In this document: positions 1 through 5,849 of the stretch, piece by piece
How the letters are laid out: each line of letters begins with the position of its first letter
Position numbering within the stretch: the stretch's first letter is position 1
Assembly (NCBI GenBank): GCA_013297575.1
Contig: JAAFHO010000378.1
Coordinates: 1-5,849, forward strand
Source: Chitinophagales bacterium
GTDB taxonomy: Bacteria; Bacteroidota; Bacteroidia; Chitinophagales; Saprospiraceae
Direction of reading: 5' to 3'
Length of the DNA: 5,849 nucleotides
Notes under the pieces: model-generated
The model's database searches: none
What the model was told of the DNA's origin: nothing
The model's input: only the letters and a program-made list of their open reading frames with translations
Position numbers and translations under genes: made by a program

Positions 1-3000
1 GTCAATGTATCAAAATTGGCATTAGAAATATTTGCAAAAGCGATACGAGCCGTCATAGGGTCGCCCCGTTCGAGGGTGTCGGCACGGAACTCAAATTTGG
101 CCAATGGATGTAACGCGCCTTCTGGTATGGGTTCGTACAACACACGGATATAATCGAGCGGTGTTGTTTTGTGGTACACCGTATCGAACAAATGATACGA
201 AAGCCGCAAATGAGGGAATATTTTTGCATCAATCCAGTTAATGGCAGTATCCGTCGGAGCGGATAAGGTCATTAGTACTGTATCAGGTTCGTTTTGGCGA
301 AGGCCATAAACCGTGAGCGATGTTTCATTCCGTGGGTCAAATTCTGGCGCAGGATGGTAATGCAGACTGTTCCAGGCTTTGGTTGGTCCAATTTTCCGAG
401 ATTCCATCTTTCCTGTGTACCACGGTGCTTCATAATTTCTTCGGATTTCAATATCCGTTCCCGGTACATCCAAAATGGTATCAATGGGTACAAAACTGGC
501 ATTATTCTTTTTAAAAATCATACCATACGCGGGAGGTACATTGGGGTAATTGGCCAAACGTCGGATATATTTTGCACCAAGTTCCTCGAATGTTTGGAAC
601 AAATTTTTACCGTAAGTAATGGAATCGTTCGCCCATAATTCGGGTGCAATACCCAATTGGTCGCTGCTGGCATTCCCCATCAATACCCCAACTACTGCGT
701 TATCGGGAATATCGTTTTTGATAAATTCCATCAAACCAATACGCTGGAGGGAATCAGTCGGATCAAAATGAAAGAAAAACTTGGCAAAATTATTAGGAAC
801 TGGATTATGCGGTCCACCTGCGGGATTCAGAATGACCCGACCAGTGGCAGGGTTATGCACCATTAAACCAATTCCTTTAGAAAATCCATGAATAAAACTC
901 AATTGGAAATTTGTTAAAAGTCCTTCTCCAAAACTATTTAAAAACCCTGGGAAAGTACCGCCATCGCGATAACTTAAGCGCACCAACAGGTAATTGGAAT
1001 TATCCGAAAAAACAATTTTTCTCGTAGCATCATTTGCGCTAATATTCTCACGCAGGTTCATTTTATACTGGCCATAATCGGATTGGTTCCAACCCGATTT
1101 ACTCCCCTGCAAATAAACAAAAGAACTGGATTTCCAAGGAATTTTCCCATTAACGCTGCTGTCACGCGCTACACGCCAATACAATACCGTACTATCGGCT
1201 ACACCAAGATCGAGTTTCCATTCCATTAATCCACCCGATTGTAGGAACACCTTGCTCTTTTTAAACGGCGAATTAAAGGACTCCAATGTGTCCAATTCAA
1301 ACAAATAACGCGTCGAAATGGCATTGGATTGGCCAACATTGACCGATCCATAAAGGGAGATATTTTGCTTACCAACAATGGCGTATTCCGGCGGAAAAAC
1401 AGGTTGAATATCATTGGAATAAAAATAAACTTCTGTGCCTTCTTCACCGTTGCTACTGATCAATTTATTGTTTAGTTCGGCGGCTGCGGGTGTTTCTGTC
1501 ACCGAATTATCGCTATCCACCGTTAAAAAATATTTGTGATAACCCGTTGCTGCATCTACACTTGGGAGCGTATATTTTAAAGTAGAACGAAGTCCTGGAG
1601 CATCAATAGTATCCCTTAATATAGTTTTAAGCGTATTATCTGCTTGTTTTTCTTCTACTTTGACGGTCATTTGAGTAGGAACATTTTCGCCAATATTCAC
1701 TACATCAAAAGAAAGATCGTAATTGGGTGCATCGGTCGGGATTGGATTAGGATCGAAAGCAACAGTTGGCGGATCCAACACATAATCAGGACCGATGGCT
1801 GGTGTAATATTGATATTAGGATCGCCTTGCAAAGTATATTGCTGTAACAGCGCAATCACGGCTGGATCGCTATTGTTTTGAAGCGTTTCAATGGTGGCTT
1901 GTGTGGCTTCTCCAATAGATTTACCATAACTGCCGCCGCCAAGTTGGGAATAATAGGTTTTACTATAACTATACAAAGCGTGGATAAAACCATAATTAAT
2001 GGCGGCAGAATAGGCAATTGCACCGCGGTTGGGTGTAAAAATATAATCTTCTCCGAGTCCTTTTGAAGGCAAAGAACAAGTCCCTGTAAAGCACCCCAAA
2101 ATCATTAAATAAGGATATCTAGGGCTGTTTTGATAATTACCGGGTTCGCCAATATCATAATCAACAATATTGGGCCCAGAGTGGCCAAAAACCATCCAAA
2201 GCGCAACACCATCATCGACCGTCGATTTTAGTTCGTCAAAAGCAGAGGTTTGTACTGGATCGGTCGATTTTTTGGCAAATTTGCGTATATCAGCACCAAA
2301 CCGATTGTTTTGCAGCACACTACCTATATCATCAGAATAATATTTAATAGTCGCTGATTCGTTTGGCGTTCCACCAGAAGCATGAATAACGCGCTTCATC
2401 CATGCGCGCTCAGCCAGTGTTTGGCCACTTTGCTGGCGACCAGATTCAAAATCCTTGACTTTATCCAGGTAATATTTAATCTCTACGGGCTTAGTCACCG
2501 CAATACGGCCTACCGAAAGAATAGGTTTTGCTACTTTTCCATGCGGCATCAGGTAACATAAATCAACCGATGGATAACCAAACATTGGTACATAATGCAA
2601 GGAATCGGCCAAAGTACTTAGGGTATTAAATTGGCGTAAACTATTGTAATCCAAGCCTTTACCAATCATCAACAACGATTTTGCAATCGGCCATTCCCGC
2701 TTGATATAATGCGTAAAATTTTGAATAGCGAGCGGGTGACTAAACACACCAAATCCAAATTGTTCGTACAATTCGTTCACGTCCACAATAGCCACCTTAT
2801 GGCTACCGCCCACAAAACTGCTGCGGTAATTGGCGTAATCTTCCACATGATTAGCACCGTTATTCAGCGGATCTTTGTACAGTTTTGGATTGGAAATAAT
2901 GATCAAATCGGCGGCTTGCTCTTGGGCATAATTGCGAAATTGTACCGATTTTATACTCGTAATGGCTTTAATGCCTTGGCCGGGTGCTACCAACACCAAC

Positions 3001-4088
3001 TGACGCTCGGAATTACTTGCAGATAAACGCGCCTGTACCTGACCATTTTGGATACTACAAACCAAACGCGCGCGATTGGCCAAATCATATAAAATAGGAT
3101 TGCCTCCGCTCGTATTGAAATTATTGATTTCCAAATACTTATCCTGCGTAGAAGATTCAATGGAAAACCGCGCCAAATTACCCGGAAAATTAAAAGTACC
3201 TGGATAACGCACCTCATAACCCGATAAAAAATTACGGTCAATCGGGCCAGCCAACCCATTCAATTTGATATTGAGCGAAGGCGAAAGCGCAGAAGTGGGC
3301 AATTGAAACGTCCGATCAAATATTTTCCAACCATCAAAAGTATCTAAGGCAAATTCGGTGCCATTGAGCAATAATTGTAAATAGTGTAAATTTTGATTGG
3401 CACCATATCGAATCCGGCAACTCACCTCCGTAGGGCCGCTGCTGTATAATTCAACAGGTGTAAATGTAAAATCGGAATTGACCACTGATGGGCTGCTAAA
3501 ACCATCGCCATTGTACCAAGAATAGGTCACATTGTCGGATATTTCCCGTTTGGTAAATACATTGGTAAATAGATTGAGGCTAGTGCGCCAACAATATGCT
3601 TCCGGTGCAGGCAAGTTACTCAGGTTATTGGCCAAGTTACTATACCGAACAGCCGTGGTATTGGTTTCTTGTACTAAAAAATAAGCCGTGGTATCGCTAT
3701 ACAAGCTATACCACGGATTTACGATATCCTCATTTGGGTTTTCAAAAAGGTGTCGATCTACTTCTGATCTATTTTTTTCGCCCCAAAACTCTATAAAATC
3801 AGTGGTTGTAAAACCACCATTTGTAGAGGTGAATATAGGGGTTTGTTGGCCATTTCGGTACAAACGCCAATCGGAGCCAGAGATACTTCCCGCTTGGATA
3901 CCTGCTGATATAAGTGCATCATAACCAATGCGATATACGCCATCTTCACTCATCTTTATTTTATAATAGGACTTACTATAATCCAACCATTCGTTGCCAT
4001 ATAAAGTATCCTGCCCAACGACGATTTGGGCTTGCAAAATATGGACGCAGTAGGTAAAAAGCAGAAAAAGTAGAATCGTTTTTTTCAT
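1..4088 (-). CDS. porU2: Putative type IX secretion system sortase PorU2 (secreted C25-family cysteine peptidase), C-terminus cut by window edge
   Basis: The frame is open without interruption for 1362 codons and runs off the window's left edge, so the stop codon is not seen. The start ATG at 4088 gives a clear signal peptide: MKK, a hydrophobic core LLFLLF, and a probable cut after A20 (LQA|Q). Residues 34-54 (W..Y...YYKIK...DGVYRI) and 97-106 (DFIEFWGEKN), then DTTAYFL at 132, are the N-terminal hallmarks of PorU-type proteins. The C25 (gingipain-like) domain spans about 393-757, from ADLIII to the closing QGDPN. Its likely catalytic dyad is His636 in VFGHSG and Cys666 in LGCFTG, 30 residues apart, close to the gingipain spacing. 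A CARDB-like beta-sandwich follows (about 770-876), then a fibronectin-III-like segment ending near YWRV (970-973), then an ILEI/FAM3-like fold (about 1072-1195), and the start of another CARDB-like domain at the edge. PorU is the surface sortase that removes C-terminal T9SS signals and joins cargo to A-LPS. The greater length, the extra domains and the lack of a porV or gldJ neighbour favour the PorU2 paralogue, whose substrates are not established. Alternative: a plain secreted C25 protease that is itself T9SS cargo; the missing C-terminus would decide. Confidence 0.82.
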   Translation of the reverse strand, partial: MKKTILLFLLFTYCVHILQAQIVVGQDTLYGNEWLDYSKSYYKIKMSEDGVYRIGYDALISAGIQAGSISGSDWRLYRNGQQTPIFTSTNGGFTTTDFIEFWGEKNRSEVDRHLFENPNEDIVNPWYSLYSDTTAYFLVQETNTTAVRYSNLANNLSNLPAPEAYCWRTSLNLFTNVFTKREISDNVTYSWYNGDGFSSPSVVNSDFTFTPVELYSSGPTEVSCRIRYGANQNLHYLQLLLNGTEFALDTFDGWKIFDRTFQLPTSALSPSLNIKLNGLAGPIDRNFLSGYEVRYPGTFNFPGNLARFSIESSTQDKYLEINNFNTSGGNPILYDLANRARLVCSIQNGQVQARLSASNSERQLVLVAPGQGIKAITSIKSVQFRNYAQEQAADLIIISNPKLYKDPLNNGANHVEDYANYRSSFVGGSHKVAIVDVNELYEQFGFGVFSHPLAIQNFTHYIKREWPIAKSLLMIGKGLDYNSLRQFNTLSTLADSLHYVPMFGYPSVDLCYLMPHGKVAKPILSVGRIAVTKPVEIKYYLDKVKDFESGRQQSGQTLAERAWMKRVIHASGGTPNESATIKYYSDDIGSVLQNNRFGADIRKFAKKSTDPVQTSAFDELKSTVDDGVALWMVFGHSGPNIVDYDIGEPGNYQNSPRYPYLMILGCFTGTCSLPSKGLGEDYIFTPNRGAIAYSAAINYGFIHALYSYSKTYYSQLGGGSYGKSIGEATQATIETLQNNSDPAVIALLQQYTLQGDPNINITPAIGPDYVLDPPTVAFDPNPIPTDAPNYDLSFDVVNIGENVPTQMTVKVEEKQADNTLKTILRDTIDAPGLRSTLKYTLPSVDAATGYHKYFLTVDSDNSVTETPAAAELNNKLISSNGEEGTEVYFYSNDIQPVFPPEYAIVGKQNISLYGSVNVGQSNAISTRYLFELDTLESFNSPFKKSKVFLQSGGLMEWKLDLGVADSTVLYWRVARDSSVNGKIPWKSSSFVYLQGSKSGWNQSDYGQYKMNLRENISANDATRKIVFSDNSNYLLVRLSYRDGGTFPGFLNSFGEGLLTNFQLSFIHGFSKGIGLMVHNPATGRVILNPAGGPHNPVPNNFAKFFFHFDPTDSLQRIGLMEFIKNDIPDNAVVGVLMGNASSDQLGIAPELWANDSITYGKNLFQTFEELGAKYIRRLANYPNVPPAYGMIFKKNNASFVPIDTILDVPGTDIEIRRNYEAPWYTGKMESRKIGPTKAWNSLHYHPAPEFDPRNETSLTVYGLRQNEPDTVLMTLSAPTDTAINWIDAKIFPHLRLSYHLFDTVYHKTTPLDYIRVLYEPIPEGALHPLAKFEFRADTLERGDPMTARIAFANISNANFDTL
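3686..3716. repeat. Near-perfect inverted repeat (hairpin) inside the peptidase coding region
   Basis: The arms CCGTGGTAT (3686-3694) and ATACCACGG (3708-3716) are perfect 9-bp complements. Inside them, after one mismatch (C3695/T3707), GCT and AGC pair around a 5-base loop (3699-3703). A further direct copy of AGCCGTGGTAT (3684-3694) lies at 3651-3661. The repeats encode ordinary residues (NPWYSLYSDTTA and NTTA), so they may be coincidence of codon use, but the mRNA here could fold into a stem of about 12 bp near codon 130. Confidence 0.6.
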
Positions 4089-4117
4089 ATAAGTACATCA
4101 ATTTGCGAAGTGCAGCC

Positions 4118-4125
4118 CAAAGATA
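4118..4125 (-). promoter_or_regulatory. Bacteroidota-type -7 promoter box for the PorU2-like gene
   Basis: Read on the minus strand this is TATCTTTG, an exact match to the Bacteroidota -7 consensus TAnnTTTG. A plausible though imperfect -33 element, TTTC, lies 22 bases upstream and overlaps the last codons of the barrel gene. Transcription would begin a few bases downstream of the box, leaving a leader of about 20-25 bases before the ATG at 4088. It is the only such box in the 53-bp gap and suggests the peptidase can be transcribed independently of the upstream gene. No Shine-Dalgarno sequence is evident, which is common in this phylum. Confidence 0.6.
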
Positions 4126-4141
4126 CGCGTTTCTCCGAAAT

Positions 4142-5482
4142 CTACTCGAAACGGCGTTTGAAGAACCACGAATTGTCGTTAAATGTAAATCCAAGGGTCA
4201 TACGAATATAGTTCTCAGAAATGGCTGAGCCTGCACCCATTTTCCCTGCTTCTAAACTTAAATTTACAAAAGAAGTTTGCTGACGCGGCAAAATTAACGG
4301 AAATCCTAACCCAAAAGTAGCACCAACATCAGTCAATTGTTTGCCATTCAAAGAGCGCGGGTCTTGGCGGTAATAACCACCAACACGGTAACGCACGCGC
4401 TTCAAGTAGCGGTTATACGACAAATTATCGGGAATATATTCCATACCAGCGGCTACTGCAAAAGTCGTTTTGAGTTTACCGGGATAAGCCTCGTTGTAGT
4501 AACTGTCCCAGTTTTCCAAAGTACCCTGCATGCCAATCTTAAACTTATCGGCCTTCACATATTCGATACCAAGGCTAAAAGAAGATGGTAATTTTACTGT
4601 TTTACGCACCCCTTCTGTAATACTCAATGTATCAGGATCGATATATTGGCCATTTTGTATGTTTTTGCCTCGACTGCGCAAACGCACCTCATCCACCGTT
4701 GCTTTTATTTTGTGGTTACCCTCTGCCGTTAAACCCAGTGTGATCCATTTTGTAGCAACATCCTTATCATTTTCCGATCTTTTTAAGATAATTTCGTGTT
4801 GCACACCTGTATTATACACAAAGCCACCCACTGCATATTGGTTAAAGAAATTATCTTCAAACGTAGGCAATGAATCCACAAAACTGGTCGTGTTTTCGTA
4901 TTTTGAACGGCCAAACATCCAACCAGCGGTGAGGCCAAAGGATGTATTTTTGTATTTAGCACCGCCATGCCAAGCCAAGCGATAAGTGCCACCCGACCCT
5001 TCAAACTCGCTATTAATAATACCAAGATTATCCCTGTCCACGGTATCCCTAGTTTCCACGGTATAACCGACTAAACTATATGGCGTAAGCGAAAAGCCCA
5101 TACCACGGCGCCAGTTGGATTTTTTGCGGTCTAAGGCCTCGTTGATCGGGCTTTTTAGCGTAAATCCTAGCGCGAAATAGCCTAAATTACCACTCCAAGT
5201 ATCCAAAGTAGATGTACCACTTTTAAACTTGCTGTTCTGTGCAAACATACCCGTTTCCAGTGCCGTTGAGCGCAAAGACGCAAAAGAGGCAGGATTCGCC
5301 AAATTGAGGTGATAAGGGTCATTAAAAGCGGTAGTGAGTCCCCCTTGACCTGCTTGTACTGCAAAATAGCGCGGCGCAATATTGCCCAAACCATACAGTG
5401 TATAGGGCGAGTTCAATTTAGGTTGTGCCAGCAATGCACAGGAGAATAGGCAAAAAAGGACTGAAAAACAGTTTCTTATCAT
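4142..5482 (-). CDS. Outer-membrane beta-barrel protein, distantly FadL/PorV-like, of the type found next to coaX
   Basis: This 446-residue protein has a signal peptide (MIRN, hydrophobic core, probable cut after A19 in LLA|QP) followed by alternating hydrophobic/aromatic strands typical of a transmembrane beta-barrel. Family-like landmarks are SPYTLYGLG (25-33), LANPAS (61-66), GFSLTPYSLVGY (129-140) and the C-terminal strand YIRMTLGFTF followed by a short basic tail NDNSWFFKRRFE. I recognise this pattern from uncharacterised Bacteroidota outer-membrane proteins encoded beside type III pantothenate kinase, but no experimentally defined function comes to mind; a hydrophobic-solute channel or a structural role is inference from the FadL resemblance. 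The frame stays open upstream to an ATG at 5536, which would add 18 residues and push the signal core deep into the protein, so 5482 is preferred. A lipobox reading (LFSC, Cys15) is possible but less convincing than signal peptidase I cleavage. It lies 219 bp after coaX and 53 bp before the peptidase gene. Confidence 0.8.
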   Translation of the reverse strand: MIRNCFSVLFCLFSCALLAQPKLNSPYTLYGLGNIAPRYFAVQAGQGGLTTAFNDPYHLNLANPASFASLRSTALETGMFAQNSKFKSGTSTLDTWSGNLGYFALGFTLKSPINEALDRKKSNWRRGMGFSLTPYSLVGYTVETRDTVDRDNLGIINSEFEGSGGTYRLAWHGGAKYKNTSFGLTAGWMFGRSKYENTTSFVDSLPTFEDNFFNQYAVGGFVYNTGVQHEIILKRSENDKDVATKWITLGLTAEGNHKIKATVDEVRLRSRGKNIQNGQYIDPDTLSITEGVRKTVKLPSSFSLGIEYVKADKFKIGMQGTLENWDSYYNEAYPGKLKTTFAVAAGMEYIPDNLSYNRYLKRVRYRVGGYYRQDPRSLNGKQLTDVGATFGLGFPLILPRQQTSFVNLSLEAGKMGAGSAISENYIRMTLGFTFNDNSWFFKRRFE

Positions 5483-5557
5483 TATTTTAAGTGTTTTTAA
5501 AGTGCTTAGGAATGATGAAATAATAACTTGCTCCATTTGGGTAGATTAGTTTTTGCT

Positions 5558-5663
5558 CATGCTTCGACATGCTCAGCACTGGTTCAAGTATCTTTTTGTG
5601 CGAATAGCGGGGCTATTTAAACGAAAAGATAGGCGAGATTTATATTGAGCCTGCCGAAATATG
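5558..5663. repeat. Intergenic ~106-bp imperfect palindrome (paired REP-like element)
   Basis: The two halves are symmetric about position 5610. The outer arms, 5558-5575 and 5646-5663, pair at 14 of 18 positions; each contains a version of the CTTCGACAnGCTCAG / CTGAGCnTGTCGAAG motif that recurs in intergenic DNA of many bacteria. The inner arms, 5589-5608 and 5612-5631, pair at 14 of 20 positions, with perfect outer (TATCTTTT/AAAAGATA) and inner (AATAGC/GCTATT) blocks around a GGG loop. The 13-14 bases between inner and outer arms are poorly paired. It resembles a BIME-like REP pair or a small non-autonomous mobile element. No flanking target duplication is evident, and no run of T follows on either strand, so it is not a standard intrinsic terminator. 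Confidence 0.6.
5624..5631 (-). promoter_or_regulatory. Possible -7 box for the barrel gene, within the palindrome arm
   Basis: The minus strand reads TATCTTTT, one base off the TAnnTTTG consensus, and shares its first seven bases with the box before the PorU2-like gene. A TTTCGG sequence starts 28 bases upstream. If used, it would give a leader of about 135 bases containing half of the palindrome. The palindrome's symmetry puts the same TATCTTTT on the plus strand at 5589-5596, so this may simply be repeat sequence. No better box was seen in the 219-bp gap. Confidence 0.25.
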
Positions 5664-5701
5664 GGCGGAAAGGAATCAGCCAAAAGGGGTAAGTTATTGT
5701 T

Positions 5702-5849
5702 TCATCGTTCCTTAATGTTTAGGTCTAAAATTTCGTTTAAACCGATCAAAGTCAAGTCATTTTGAACGACCTGGGGTGTAAAAGAAAGGTATTTATTTAA
5801 AAATTCGGCGTCGCCGCCGGTTAATATTACGGACAAATCACTACCCAAT
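5702..5849 (-). CDS. coaX: Type III pantothenate kinase, C-terminal 48 residues (5' end outside window)
   Basis: The enzyme phosphorylates pantothenate, the first step of coenzyme A synthesis, in the cytoplasm. Only the C-terminus is visible: VILTGGDAEFL near the fragment's start matches the family's conserved TGG-A motif, and DLTLIGLNEILDLN matches the usual closing 'L.L.GL..I...N' segment, ending in KER and a TGA at 5704-5702. About 80% of a normal ~250-residue protein lies beyond the right edge. The visible frame is intact. The neighbouring outer-membrane barrel gene downstream fits the usual Bacteroidota context of coaX. The gene belongs to the ASKHA kinase group and is distinct from E. 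coli-type CoaA. Confidence 0.85.
   Translation of the reverse strand, partial: LGSDLSVILTGGDAEFLNKYLSFTPQVVQNDLTLIGLNEILDLNIKER

Noticed and set aside
294..638. Plus-strand open frame of 114 codons
   Set aside because: It is antisense to the peptidase's C-terminal half, has low-complexity unlikely composition with scattered Cys/Trp/Ile, and no family resemblance.
2709..3026. Plus-strand open frame of 105 codons
   Set aside because: It is antisense to the conserved start of the C25 domain; the minus-strand frame there is clearly the coding one.
4089..4141. Terminator or small RNA between barrel and peptidase genes
   Set aside because: The 53 bases contain no inverted repeat of note; a promoter box explains the visible signal better.
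4530..4985. Plus-strand open frame of 151 codons
   Set aside because: It lies wholly antisense to the barrel gene, shows no recognisable domain, and its length follows from the codon bias of the real gene on the other strand.
5483..5536. Upstream in-frame start for the barrel gene at 5536
   Set aside because: It adds an 18-residue extension before a normal signal peptide, so the ATG at 5482 is preferred; not excluded experimentally.
5558..5663. Intrinsic terminator for coaX
   Set aside because: The palindrome lacks a run of T after the stem on either strand and its arms are interrupted by a large bulge.
1..5849. CRISPR array, tRNA, rRNA, transposase or phage gene
   Set aside because: No regularly spaced repeats, tRNA-like cloverleaf, rRNA signature or mobile-element protein was seen on either strand.

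Overview
The window looks like a chromosomal segment from a member of the Bacteroidota that has a type IX secretion system (T9SS). Three things suggest this: a gingipain/PorU-type C25 cysteine peptidase, an outer-membrane beta-barrel protein of a Bacteroidota-only type next to coaX, and a TAnnTTTG promoter box in place of an E. coli-like -10. The long multidomain architecture of the peptidase would fit Saprospiria or a related group, but that placement is inference.

All three genes are on the minus strand, so transcription runs from the right end towards the left. From right to left: (i) 5849-5702 is the last 48 codons of coaX, type III pantothenate kinase, cut by the window end. (ii) 5701-5483 is a 219-bp intergenic region holding a ~106-bp imperfect palindrome (5558-5663); its outer ends carry a CTTCGACAnGCTCAG-like motif and its centre is a second, 20-bp-arm inverted repeat. 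(iii) 5482-4142 is a signal-peptide-bearing outer-membrane beta-barrel protein of 446 residues, distantly FadL/PorV-like. (iv) 4141-4089 is a 53-bp gap with a perfect Bacteroidota -7 box. (v) 4088-1 is a very large secreted C25 peptidase (1362 residues visible, C-terminus outside the window) that I call a putative T9SS sortase of the PorU2 type.

CoaX makes 4'-phosphopantothenate for coenzyme A and is functionally unrelated to the other two. The peptidase and the barrel both act at the cell surface. True PorU is a surface C25 sortase that is held by the FadL-like barrel PorV, so the side-by-side placement invites the idea of a parallel pair. However, the barrel type is, as far as I recall, commonly found next to coaX regardless of any peptidase, and the peptidase seems to have its own promoter. 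I see no RNA genes, CRISPR array, insertion sequence or phage gene. Nothing in the window amounts to a clearly new system. The points most worth a second look are the ILEI/FAM3-like domain inside the peptidase and the intergenic palindrome.
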